Assembly (NCBI GenBank): GCA_027604685.1
Contig: JADHYX010000159.1
Location: 1 to 48,263 of the forward strand
Length of the DNA stretch: 48,263 nt
Direction: 5' to 3'
From: Lobulomyces angularis
Lineage: Eukaryota > Chytridiomycota > Chytridiomycetes > Lobulomycetales > Lobulomycetaceae
Positions 11,103 through 21,032 of the stretch are shown in pieces. Every line of letters begins with the position of its first letter. Within the stretch, counting starts at the first letter, position 1. Position numbers and translations under genes: made by a program. The notes below the pieces were generated by a model. It did no database searches, had not been told where the DNA came from, and saw only the letters and a list, made by a program, of their open reading frames with translations.

Positions 11103-13076
11103 TTAATATCCATATTTTTCATTCAGTAATTTTATATCTTCGGTTGTACTTCCATTTGGTGGGATCCAATCGTCTACTATTTCGCCGCCTTCAATTTGAA
11201 GTTGCTCCTGAGATACCTCGGCAGTAGGAACATTAAAAATTCTCTTCCTTTTTAAATCTTTTTTTTCTGTCTCGTTTAGATCGTTGTCTTCTTGCGCATC
11301 AGGATGCTCCGGCGACTTCCGTTTACTGTCATTTGTAGAATGATAAATAGTGGTTTTTTCTTCAATGGAATTTGAATGTTTATATTCTTCATTTTTATTG
11401 TATCTATTTAAATAATCCTGCAAAGAGTTATTCGCATTTTTCTTTTTCTTAACAGGTGACTCAATTAAACTTCTAGCAGGTGGTTTTTCAATCACCAACT
11501 TCGCGTTAGATTGAGCTGACGAAGCAAGAGAAGGTTTTGCAAATTCTAAAGGACCCCCAACTACTTTTAGAAGCAAAAGTACTTTTTCCAATTGCTGTAA
11601 AATAGCCAAAAATTATTTTTTGCAAAAAAAAGGAAACTTTACCAACTCTAGTTCTTGCTTCCTTTTATTACAAGAATCTATATTTGACTGAAGTAACTCC
11701 TTACTTTGCTTTTGCATAAACTTTTCTAATTCGTCTTCTTCGTCATCTTCAATAATTTCTTTTAAGATAAAGGAGAATAAAAAAAAATTCACTAAACCAA
11801 AATTATACTTGAGTTATTGTGTAATTCATTTAAATTGGTACTAATATCGGCTAACTCTTTTAATATTTCTTCTTTATTTTTCATGAGACTATCATAATTT
11901 TGAACTGCTCCATCATCCTGCTTGTCTTTCATTTTAGATTTTTTGGTACGATCATAAAAAGAATCCAACTCATCGTCAGAGTTGCCTTTAATTTTTTGTC
12001 CTGTTTTATTGTTATCCCCTCTCAACAACCCTAATCTATCTAATTTAGTACACGCCTTCGTAGTATTATTAAGCAATATTTATAACAGTTACAGGTTAGA
12101 ATGCCTAAACCTTTTTTTTATAAAATTTACCTCCAGGTATGCCAATACTTCTGCCTCCTTTTTCTTGTGTGATGTACCAAAAAATTCTTCTTCCCCGCTA
12201 TTTACTTCCAATACCAATTTAGCAGTGTAGGTTTTTGTTTTCGTTCCCTCTTCAGAAAATTGTACTAAAACGATAATTAGAATAAACTTATTGACTGTTT
12301 ACCAATTATTTCTTGCCCTCTTTGATCAGCCCAATTTCGAAGTGCTTTTTTAGGATCCCTCTTGTAATATGCAGTATCGTTGTCCAAATCTTCTCTCTCT
12401 TCAAGTTCTTCTTCTGCATCAGGTTTAAACCCCCATGAAAATTCTTCTTCCTTGATTTTCCTTTTTGAAACATTTGTTTTTGTGATAGGAACCTTTTCTT
12501 CAAAATTTTCCAAAGGTCCACCTTTTAATATGTACAGCCTAGTTGATTCTCCAAACTTTATCATATCTAAATATGCAATTAAAAAATATATTTTTGCTTT
12601 ATACCTCCAGCTTTTATCTTTACGTATTTTCTTGGTTCAATTCTAGTTTTGTTTACGAAGGTTCCATGAGTTGAGTTTAAGTCAAACAGAAGAACCTCAC
12701 CTTTATTATTGTGCTGTACAACAGCATGAATTCTTTGTTAATTACAGGTTAAAGGCTTAAGTACATGAAATTATACCGTGAAATTGAAGGATGATCTAAA
12801 TTTCAAATTGAGTTCTAGTCAATAATTATATTGCTTAACTCAAAAATTACCCAAACTAATATCACAGATAGGTAACCGGCCAATGGTGCTGAAATTTTTT
12901 GAAAATGTTGGAGTTTCTTCTAGAATAGTACCAGTCTTTAAAACTTCAAATGAATAATGATGAATTGGTTTAGAAGAAAACTCTGGCTCTTCATAGTTTA
13001 AATCAATTGATTTTGCTAAGGTATCCTGTCGCCGAATCAGTTCTGTAGGGATATAAGGTAATTTAAATTCTTCCAT
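11103..13076 (-). CDS. SLC4A1AP: Kanadaptin homologue (FHA-domain protein)
   Basis: The first exon (to about 12850) encodes FEVLKTGTILEE followed by GRLPICDISLG, the start of an FHA domain. The next exons continue the FHA fold with HGTFVNK (about 12640-12680), IKFGESTRLYILKGGP, and then WGFKPDAEEELEE and DPKKALRNWADQRG, which are kanadaptin landmarks. The middle carries an SDDELDSFYDRT segment and the end reads WIPPNGSTTEDIKLLNEKYGY*, close to the conserved kanadaptin C-terminus (W.PP.G......LNEKYGY). Kanadaptin is a nuclear protein associated with pre-mRNA splicing or phosphopeptide binding. Long acidic and lysine-rich low-complexity stretches lie between the domains. Introns are about 40-50 nt. 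Confidence 0.9.
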
Positions 13077-13656
13077 CGAATTTTCTTCAAACAGAAATAT
13101 ATACCAAAATAACCAAATTAAAAAAAAAAATACAAAGCTATTTAGGAAAAAATTATCTACTCAAAACAATGGTCTCGAACCGTGCTTGAAAGAACTTTCC
13201 ACAACATTTTATATTTCATGTTGATACGTCAACCCTGTCCCCAAGTCTTTTTACAAGATTTCCATTCACCTTTGCACACAAATTTCGTTTTTACAATGGA
13301 GCAGTCCATAAAATTCGATCATTTATCCATTTTTACTTGTATTAGGATGTGATCTTCCTTTTATTTTTTTTTTTGCCAAAGATATTTTTTACAATTAGAT
13401 CAAACAGACGATGTTAAATATTCATTTACTACATAATTGAAATGTGTAGATCAAATTTTTTTAATAATTAAATTAATCTTAAATCCTTGATTAATAAATA
13501 ATACTTCACTGTACATAGTATATTGGATATTTAAATTATATTCATACTTTATTTTATAACAATACCGCTTAATAAACTATTATATAACTTTATAAATTTT
13601 AATAAAACTTTAACTTTAAAAAAAAACTAAAGAAGAAAAAGCTAACAAAAGTTATT
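13077..13656. other. Spacer between kanadaptin start and Fanzor remnant
   Basis: About 13160-13340 is less AT-biased than the rest. Its reverse strand can be read as a 26-codon ORF (MDCSIVKTKFVCKGEWKSC, then KKTWGQG) followed by a stop. I cannot identify it; it may be part of the decayed insertion or of the kanadaptin promoter. The remainder (13340-13650) is A/T-rich without signals I recognise. Confidence 0.35.
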
Positions 13657-14548
13657 TTAATCCACAGTTATATTAAGTTCTTTAGCCGCGTAAGCATCAT
13701 GTTTTGTGTTTGTTGAAGGATCTACTTTAAACGGTATTACCAAAAATATCCAGCCCATTCCTTTCTTTATTTACGATCACTTTTTATTTTGAAGTCTTGA
13801 TACTTTTTACCTAACTTTCCACATTTTATTTTTTTATTTTTTTTTTAAATTGTCCAGGATGATACATTTGTAAAAAACATTTTTAGTACTTGATAGCATG
13901 TTTAGGAATATCAATTACTTGATTCAACGCAGTTTTTTTCTTGAACTTTATATGAAAATAATTAATTAGTCCTTTACGAAGTTAAGTAAAAGTTCCTTTA
14001 CACTTCCAGCTCGAATATCTTTTGGAGTTTGAAATTCCCGTTTTTTTATTTAATTAATTTTGTTTAAAAATCTTAATTGCACTTTTAATTCTCGTTTTTC
14101 TTCCATATCCAAATTTTCAACACTTAATTTATTATTTATTTTTTGGTATTCTTCATTGTTTTTACGAGTGTTTTTAGCGAGTGACAAATTTATCTCGAAG
14201 ATCATAAAAATTTATTGTACTTTTCTTCTTTTCAATTTCGTTAACTGCTTTGTTATAAACATATCTTGCAGTATTCAACCATTTTTTAAAAATTTTTTTT
14301 TTGATAGTTCAATCTTGACACTTTTAATAACTTTTTCAGTTTCAGGTTCCGGAAAATCAACAAAAGTAAAAGTACCTACAGGTTGATTTTTTTCAAAGAG
14401 AGTTATTTCTCTAATTGACAGTATGTTACAACTTCAATTTGTTTTTGGATTAAAGACTTTCTGAATTTTCCAATGGAAACAGTAAGTTTGTAGATAAAGT
14501 TTTATAAATAGGTTCCCAAAAAGGTTGCCTGTTGCTTTCTTTTGACAT
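13657..14548 (-). pseudogene. Fanzor/TnpB (IS605 OrfB-like) nuclease remnant, frameshifted and truncated
   Basis: An ATG at 14548 opens MSKESNRQPFWEPIYKTL, then a stop. Further pieces in different frames line up with giant-virus-type TnpB/Fanzor proteins: KKWLNTARYVYNKAVNEI (about 14240-14290), LRDKFVT, TPKDIRAGSVKELL (about 14000), then NYFHIKFKKKTAL and IDIPKHAIKY, and finally a fragment WIFLVIPFKVDPS before a stop at 13657. At least four frame changes or stops separate them, several in poly-A runs. The RuvC-like catalytic half (DPG, E and D motifs) and zinc ribbon are absent. Spliceosomal introns do not explain all the breaks. This is a dead copy of an RNA-guided nuclease of mobile-element origin. 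No flanking terminal repeats were identified with confidence. Confidence 0.8.
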
Positions 14549-14632
14549 AGTCTCCAAAACATAAATTTTAAATAACTTAAAAATTAAAGAATTCTTGTTG
14601 GTAAAAAGTAGTAATTGATCTTTAATTCAAGT

Positions 14633-14720
14633 AAATTGGTTTGTGGAAGGTTGTTCATCTTCCTAATAAAATCTACTTGAAATTGGTTTGTGGAAGGTTG
14701 TCCATCTTCCTAATAAAATC
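14633..14720. repeat. 47-bp tandem duplication (1.9 copies)
   Basis: A 47-nt unit beginning AAATTGGTTTGTGGAAGG at 14633 repeats from 14680, and 41 positions of the second copy are present with one T-to-C difference. It sits about 85 bp upstream of the Fanzor remnant's start codon, so it may mark an element edge or be an independent slippage duplication. Confidence 0.85.
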
Positions 14721-14960
14721 TTTTTTTACAGAAATCAATGTTTTTGGTGTTTTTGATTGTAGTAGCATCCCAAAATTATTAAAAATAAACCTAGATGAAA
14801 TTCATTACCTTCATGAGAGTAAGTAATTCAAAACAATTTCTTGTAATAATTTTCATTGCTTTTTTTGTTCGGGGATAGTCTTCAATGTGAACTTTCTATT
14901 TTGCAGCGACCAACGTGAAAAAACTTTGTTCAATCAAGTTGAGTTTGCAAAAATTTTTAT
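14721..14960 (+). other. Possible gene fragment (two exon-like pieces)
   Basis: After an acceptor-like TTTTTTACAG, an open stretch reads INVFGVFDCSSIPKLLK, then INLDEIHYLHE. A donor GTAAGT at about 14820 and an acceptor TTTTGCAG near 14906 would join it to TTNVKKLCSIKLSLQKFLSE. The composition looks like real coding sequence, but I do not recognise a family and no start or end is evident. It may be a decayed gene fragment in the island between kanadaptin and the CFAP161-like gene. Confidence 0.3.
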
Positions 14961-14962
14961 CA

Positions 14963-15115
14963 GAGGTGTTATTTTTTATTTTTCATTATTGATTTTTTAA
15001 TTATTTTTAGGTAATTTATTAGCTTTATGTACATCAATTTAAATTTTTTTTACTTACTTTTTTTTTTTTTAACTCGCAAAAAAAATCAATTATGAAAAAT
15101 AAAAAAATAACCCTC
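14963..15115. repeat. Long imperfect inverted repeat (about 36-bp arms)
   Basis: The left arm (14963-14998) starts GAGGTGTTATTTTTT and the right arm (15078-15115) is its near-exact reverse complement, ending in GGTTATTTTTTT / CCCTC. The arms differ by one or two indels and one T/A mismatch. The interior is about 79 nt. This is a foldback structure resembling a small MITE or a decayed element end. Confidence 0.75.
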
Positions 15116-15419
15116 TTCGTGGAAATACTAGATTTATAAAGTGAAATCGAAGCTTACTTTTAATTACTTTCCTCCTCTATATAAGTTTCAACCAGAATTG
15201 AATTTTTATATCTTCGTAGTTGTAAAACCAGTTTAGTACAAATACCTTTAAGTTATGGTTGATCTGTTCAATTTTTTTTTTAGAATGCATGTGTATGTTA
15301 AAAACAATCTAATATTTCAAATATTAATGCTCAAAAAAGGTTCAAGTAAAACAAATATACGAAAATCTAAACCAATAACAATTAATAAATATAATACATC
15401 TTGTTAAAACAATTATGCA
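15116..15419. other. AT-rich spacer, nothing recognised
   Basis: No open frame of convincing composition is visible on either strand. It lies between the inverted repeat and the 3' end of the decarboxylase remnant. Confidence 0.4.
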
Positions 15420-15990
15420 TCATTTTTCAAGATGGGCAATTCTTTGTCCCATTTTTACAAGCTCGCCAGGTACAATATCAAATTTAAAAATATTCTTTGG
15501 GGCTTCAAAAAGTAGGACAATTGTAGATCCTATTTTAAATCCTTCCAGTTCTTCACCTTGTTGCTTGTTGCACATCTTTCGACAGCAATTTTTCGTTATA
15601 GGTGCCTGGTGGATCTAAAATATGGTGGTCTGGTAAATTTGTTTTTAACTCCTATTCAATATAAATTATTTCCAACTTTAATTATATACCTCACCAAAGT
15701 TAATGATAATGGATCCTACATTGGTCGCTCCAAACCACCTCCATTTATTCCATAAACTATTGTTCTGATGCTGAATCAGTTGGAAATATTCGCTTTTTAT
15801 TTAATCAGAATCTTTTAAATAAAGGTAGGATGGTATTAGTTGAAAAAGAATTTGTTAATGTTATCAAATCAAAATATTTTGTAAGACATTTATTTTTTCT
15901 GAAATTTAACCAATCAGTATTGAAACCAACTAAAAAATTTTTTAAAAACAAAATATCGTACATTAAAAATAAATGCCAGCAAGAAAGCAA
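15420..15990 (-). pseudogene. Phosphatidylserine decarboxylase remnant
   Basis: On the minus strand, the pieces FGATNVGSIIINFGE (about 15700-15740) and GEELEGFKIGSTIVLLFE (about 15500-15550), followed by FDIVPGELVKMGQRI and HLEK*, are the conserved C-terminal half of phosphatidylserine decarboxylase, including the GST self-cleavage site that forms the pyruvoyl group. A 40-nt intron explains one break (after NFGE). A frame change remains between LLSKDVQQ and QQGEELEGF, and upstream the plausible LITLTNSFSTNTILPLF and LNKKR region is broken by stops. The N-terminal half is not visible. Either a pseudogene or a sequence with indel errors. If functional it would convert phosphatidylserine to phosphatidylethanolamine in a membrane. 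Confidence 0.65.
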
Positions 15991-17556
15991 TTAAGGGCGG
16001 CGAACAAGATAATAACTTGCCCAATTAACTTTCCTCTTATGGAGAGTAACTATAACATTTCAGAACCCCAAAAGTTTTTGCTGGATAACCAATTAGCTAA
16101 ATCCAGAAACCCTCCTCCTCCATTGTATAAAGAACGGGATGGTAAATATCGTTATTTTCATATTTGCTGGAGATAATATAATTTTAGGATATTTTGTTTT
16201 GGGTCCAGGAGATGTAAAAAACCGAATCAAATGTTTAAAGGGAAATTGGTAATCAACATTCAGTTCCTCTTCAGATAATTTTTAATAAGTTTTATAGGTT
16301 CGAAGAAAGATTTAAACAGGAACTTGAATTGCAGACTTCCTTAAATGAAGAAGATCTTGGATACGAAACTTCCAAGTACTTAAAAACAAAAAAACTACTT
16401 TGTAAATACTTTTCCACTTATTTTAGTGAATTAAAGCTTAATCATAAATCCCAAGAAAATGAAAGCAATCTTGAATTTCCAGGAATAGCCTCCAAGTATC
16501 GTTTATGGTTTTTTTTTTTTTCATTTTCTTATATTTTTAGGCCCTACACCTGGGCAACTTTTTCATTACATTGTGACCAAATCAATAAAGAAATTACCAC
16601 AAATGAAGAAGATAAAAAGTTATTGGATACGAAGGATTTAAAACATATAGATGGAAAAGTTTCATCTGTTACATCAATGGATGAGGTAGTCTACTTTGGG
16701 AATAAGATTCAGTTATTTACAAACAAAAATCAATTCTTAACTTCGGACTTTTACACTCAATCCACCTCTTATTCTTCACAATTTACAGAATATAATCATT
16801 TGAGGCAAGAAAAAGCAAATTCCACGACCACCCAAAAAATTAATGGCCTTCACAAATTAAATGCTGCAGAGTTTGTATTGTTTACTGAACCTACAATGGG
16901 TAAAAATGTTGAAATTCCTCTGTTAAATCGCAACACTTTTGAAATAAGAAGGTTTATTACGAAATATGTAGTTTTTTAATTGTAATTTTAATATATTAGT
17001 TGTGAAGGAGAAAAGGTGAGTGGCCAAGAATTACATTACGGAGAAAAATTTCGATTAGTTTTAAATATTTCTAATGTAGAAGTAAGAAAACATCTTAACC
17101 AGACATAAATTTAACAGCTGAAAAATAAAGTTTTTTGTTAAAAGTGTTACAAACTCAGTTTCTAATTTCAGTGAATTCAATGGACAGCAATCAGTAACAA
17201 TTACAAGACATCCCAATGGCAATGATACAATATGGACAATATTAGAACCAATAACCTCAATCAGAAGGAGCTCCCTCAGCTTTAATAAACAGATACAGTA
17301 TGAAAACAACGACCAGAATTATTCAAAGACGAAAAATTGTCAAAAAAAAGTGTTAAAAAATTCAAAAGTTTTAATAAAACATTGTCAAACCAACACATTT
17401 TTAAACGATTTAAAGAAAAATAAAACTTATCTTTTCGGTACTTTTTCCAATGTTGGGTGCGGACTGGCAATAGCAAACTATAAATTAAATAGCGAAGATT
17501 GGCTTTGGAATTTGAAAACAGTGCAAGAAGGAAAAAAAAATATAATAGGGCATTGA
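15973..17556 (+). CDS. CFAP161-like ciliary protein (tentative)
   Basis: The start at 15973 (MPARKQLRAANK) gives a product in six or more exons. The N-terminal 150 residues are helical and unrecognised. The rest shows patterns that I associate with CFAP161: YFGNKIQLFTNK..FLTSDF, then RNTFEIR spliced to CEGEKVSGQELHYGEKFRLVL (like 'RNTF.I...G..L.YG..F.L'), and a late VLIKHCQTNTFL followed by YLFGTFSNV and an NSEDWLWNLKT segment. CFAP161 is a microtubule-inner protein of motile cilia, which would fit a zoosporic organism. The splice between about 17080 and 17170 is uncertain (several alternatives). The 5' end overlaps the disrupted decarboxylase remnant by a few bases on the opposite strand. 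Confidence 0.5.
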
Positions 17557-17792
17557 TAAACTGTAAATAATGGGAAAAGAGATTGTAGTTAAACAAATTA
17601 TATTTAGTTAACATAATAAGGCACTCACATTTTTTAACCTTAAATTATTTTATTTTTTAGTTTAAATAAAGTTCGAAACTATATTAGTTGTATTATTCAG
17701 CTGCAAAACATTTTTTTTGCTTATGCAAATTCTAAATTTAAACGAAATTTATTTAAATATAATTACAGTTTTTGAAATGAAAGATGAAAAAG

Positions 17793-20687
17793 TTAATTGA
17801 GAGGGATATGGTTAGGGGAATGTTGCGGTTGTTGATACTGCTGTCTAGAATGAATTGAACTGATATAAATATCAGCTGGCGGTTCACTGGAAAAACCATT
17901 GTATAACTATAATAAATGAAGTTTAAAACAACAAAGAAATAATTCACTTACTGATGGGTCAACCCAGTTCGTAACACTATCGTTTCTTCCAACGGGTTGG
18001 TTATTACTCTGACGATTATTTACTGTTCTGCCTCTTGATGCAGTGGAAGATCTTCGGGTACAATTTTTTAAGCAGCCAAACAAACTTCGTAAAATACTCC
18101 AGATTATCGCAAGTGCCACCAAACCAATGGCAATTGCAATTGGATAAGCTAATGTTGGTTGGGTTTTAAAATAATCCATACTTTGGTCAATAAAATTTCC
18201 CCCGATACAAGCACCATTCTTGCAAAATCCTCCACCGCTACATGGAGTTCCTATAAAAATAAAAATAAAAATCGAATCTTTTTTCGGAAATAACCATCAA
18301 TGAAGTTTCCATTAACCATTAGACACACACCTTTCGAAGTCGCACAAAGTAGGGAGCACTACAAAAATGTTAATAAAACATTAATTATAAAAATTTTATA
18401 CTGCATCATCTTGACCTGGACAAGGCCCAACAGTTTTGAATCCACTGGTACCCAGGGATTGGCATTGTAAATTTCTGCTGGTGCAAATCCCACTGGCACA
18501 AGTAGTCCCAGTTTCATTGCCTTTTGTAGAACAAGGTGTCCCGTCTGGGACGACAACAGAAGTTCCACAAGTTGCTGACTTTCCGTCACACGTTTGTTCT
18601 TTAGTGCAGAAGTCGTTTGAGGATCTACAAACACCTCCAGCTTCTTTGATTTGGCAGTTTGAACAGCAGTCATCGTTTAATTGATCACAAGTTGCCCCAT
18701 TCTTAAATTTACATGTTGTTTCATCACAGCAATTATCTAATTTTTAGTAAAGTATAAGGAAGCTTATACCTGTAGCGCAGCCAGATCCACAATCACATTC
18801 TTCGTTTCCTTCAACAACTCCATTACCACATATTCCCGCAGCAATAGTTTTTAATTCACCAGGATTAAGAAGACATTTCTGGTGTGATGGTATATCCAAA
18901 TTAGCGCACATATATCTAAAAAATTTAGTGTTAATAAAAAAAGTTTACCGCAAACTACATGGAGAAAATGAGTTAGAAGCAGTATCGTCTGTAGGATGCA
19001 TTACTAGAAAATTATGAAATGGGTGAATTATCAATGATTTAAACAGTTTATACAAAAGTTTCCATTGCAGTCACAAGTAGGAGAACAGCTACAGCAAGAA
19101 CACTGCGTAGAAAAAGAGTTTTCTGGACAATTGCTTGGACAAGTTTCAGCCATACAGTCATGAATCGCACCAAAATCTATCAAAAAGAGAAAAAAGTAAA
19201 CATATGAAAATCTAAAACATCTTTAAAATTACTGTGTCCAATTTCCTAAATAAGAAAATTAAAAAAATTGGAAAAGTTCAAACAATCTAACTTACATGTG
19301 CAACAACCTTCCATTCAACTGGCACACTCGAAGAGACACCTGTTCCAGAAACAGTCATCTTTTCACCATTTTCAAATTGAGACTGCGTTTTATTTAGGCA
19401 AACAGTGGAAAGCCATGCTACTCCAACTGAGGGTCCAGTACTACCAAAATTAGTTATTGGATATTTTTTGACTTACTTGCAACGAGTCATCAAATGCCAT
19501 AAGCCAGCAATATCGCCAGTTTTTAAACCTCTCCAGCTACTAAATGCTGATAATCTTTGATTTATTGTAAAATTAAGAGAACAAGGAATGTTCCACGGTA
19601 ATTTTTCACCATCTTTTCCATCACCGCAAGATTGCATAATTTTCACCTCAATAATTGCTAATTGTATATTAAAATTAGATTCATATACTTCAGACACTTG
19701 ATTCCAGTTGCTTATAATATTGTTTAAAGCAAGTTTAGGTTTTCCTGCAGTATATGTACAATCTGCTGCTACCTAAATAATTATAAATTTTTTTTTAATA
19801 AACCTTTTAACAAAAGTTCTTACTCCCATTGGCAAAACTTTTTTCGATGTTAATTTGCATGAAGATGCGTTAGATGATGACTGTCTTTTTCTTAAAATAT
19901 GAGAATATAACTCTGGTGAACCTCGAAATTCATTAGTGGCAACTTCATTAACATTACTTGGCTCGAAACCGCAGCCATACTGTTGACTCAACTCTGAAGG
20001 CGGAAATAGTGCAGTAGGCTTATGTGAACTTTCATTTATGGAATCTTTAAATAATATGAGATGAGCATTTTTATGTTGCGATTCCCGTTCATAGGGAGAA
20101 GCTAAGTTAATATCTAGTCCTGGACGCCTAAAATAAAACGAATTAAAATATTTAAGAGTACATAAAAATAAAAACCTAGAATTTCTATAATTTCTAACTA
20201 AACTAATATGGTAAGTTCCATCCAAGTTTGTGAAAGATCCTTCATAAAGAAGTTGAGAATTGGTTTCCACTAAAGGACTTAAAAAAAAAATAACTGGTTA
20301 ATACACACTGAAAAAAGTAAAAGTTAAAATAATAATTTATTAATAATTATTTACATACTTTTGATGAAACAAAATTCTTGCTTTACCTAATGTCTTACTT
20401 TCAGAATTTTTGACAGAACCTTTGTATGGGTATGCAATGATAGGATACAATTTTTTTTGGTTAGTTAAGTTATCATGTAGATGTAATGTTGAATCATGAA
20501 TGATTAACTGTTCATTACGTTCCAACTCAAACATGAAAGTTTGATTGAAGGCAAAAAATTTAAGTGTTATCAAGTTTAGAGTTGAATATATATCTTTTGT
20601 AAGTATAAAATCATAATATCTAATTGGAGGAGGTGATGCTGTGCAGGTAATCGCCAGAAAAAATAAAAGTAGTTGTTTTATTAACAT
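17793..20687 (-). CDS. ADAM-family membrane metalloprotease (adamalysin) with disintegrin-like domain
   Basis: The protein starts with a signal peptide (MLIKQLLLFFLAITCTAS). A prodomain ends in a furin-type site (ILRKRQSS, about 19890). The catalytic domain shows WHLMTRC and, assembled over three exons, VAHEIGHNFGAIHDC (about 19330, 19235 and 19160), the complete HExxHxxGxxHD zinc site. It is followed by the Met-turn region (VMHPTDD) and then SFSPCSLRYMCANL. After that comes a disintegrin/Cys-rich region with NGVVEGNEECDCGSGC and many paired cysteines. Near the end is one membrane helix (YPIAIAIGLVALAIIWSIL, about 18100-18150) and a cytoplasmic tail rich in S/R/Q/P. It looks intact and is probably an active type I membrane sheddase. 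ADAMs of this type occur in filamentous and zoosporic fungi. Confidence 0.92.
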
Positions 20688-21032
20688 TTAAAAACAAAAC
20701 AAAAGTAATAAATAGTAATTAATTGAAATTTTGAAAGCTATCGAGACAGATTATTGTTTTAACCAGATTATGAGTTATTTAGAAATATGAGAAGATAACA
20801 AAATGTGTAATAAAAAAATTGTTCTCAAATTTTGAACCACTTAAAAAAAATTTGCAAAATAGTTTTTTCCAGACCAATTCAATAAATTTATGCATTTTGA
20901 TGTTTTAAGAAACAATTAAAAATGGATTCTTATTAGGAAAATTAAAATATAAATTAGAAAAAAAAAAACAATTACGATTCAACTGAAAAATAAAACTTGT
21001 ATTGTATAAAATAAAAAATAGTAAAAGTTCCT
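20688..21032. other. Spacer: ADAM promoter / EF-2 3' flank
   Basis: A 345-bp A/T-rich stretch lies between the elongation factor 2 stop and the ADAM start, both on the minus strand. It contains A and T tracts and no recognisable feature. Confidence 0.4.

Noticed and set aside
13165..13200. GGTTCGAGACC on the minus strand, resembling a tRNA T-arm
   Set aside because: Only three base pairs close the loop and no acceptor stem, anticodon arm or D-arm can be drawn around it.
14060..14386. 108-codon plus-strand ORF rich in F, S and L
   Set aside because: It is the antisense of the Fanzor remnant, whose minus-strand pieces match a known family.
15750..15985. Open plus-strand frame of about 75 codons (VGNIRFLFNQNLLNKG...)
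   Set aside because: It has no start and no recognisable family, and the minus strand carries decarboxylase-like pieces here. I could not exclude it completely.
19268..19453. 61-codon plus-strand ORF
   Set aside because: Antisense shadow of the ADAM catalytic exon that supplies VAHEIGH.
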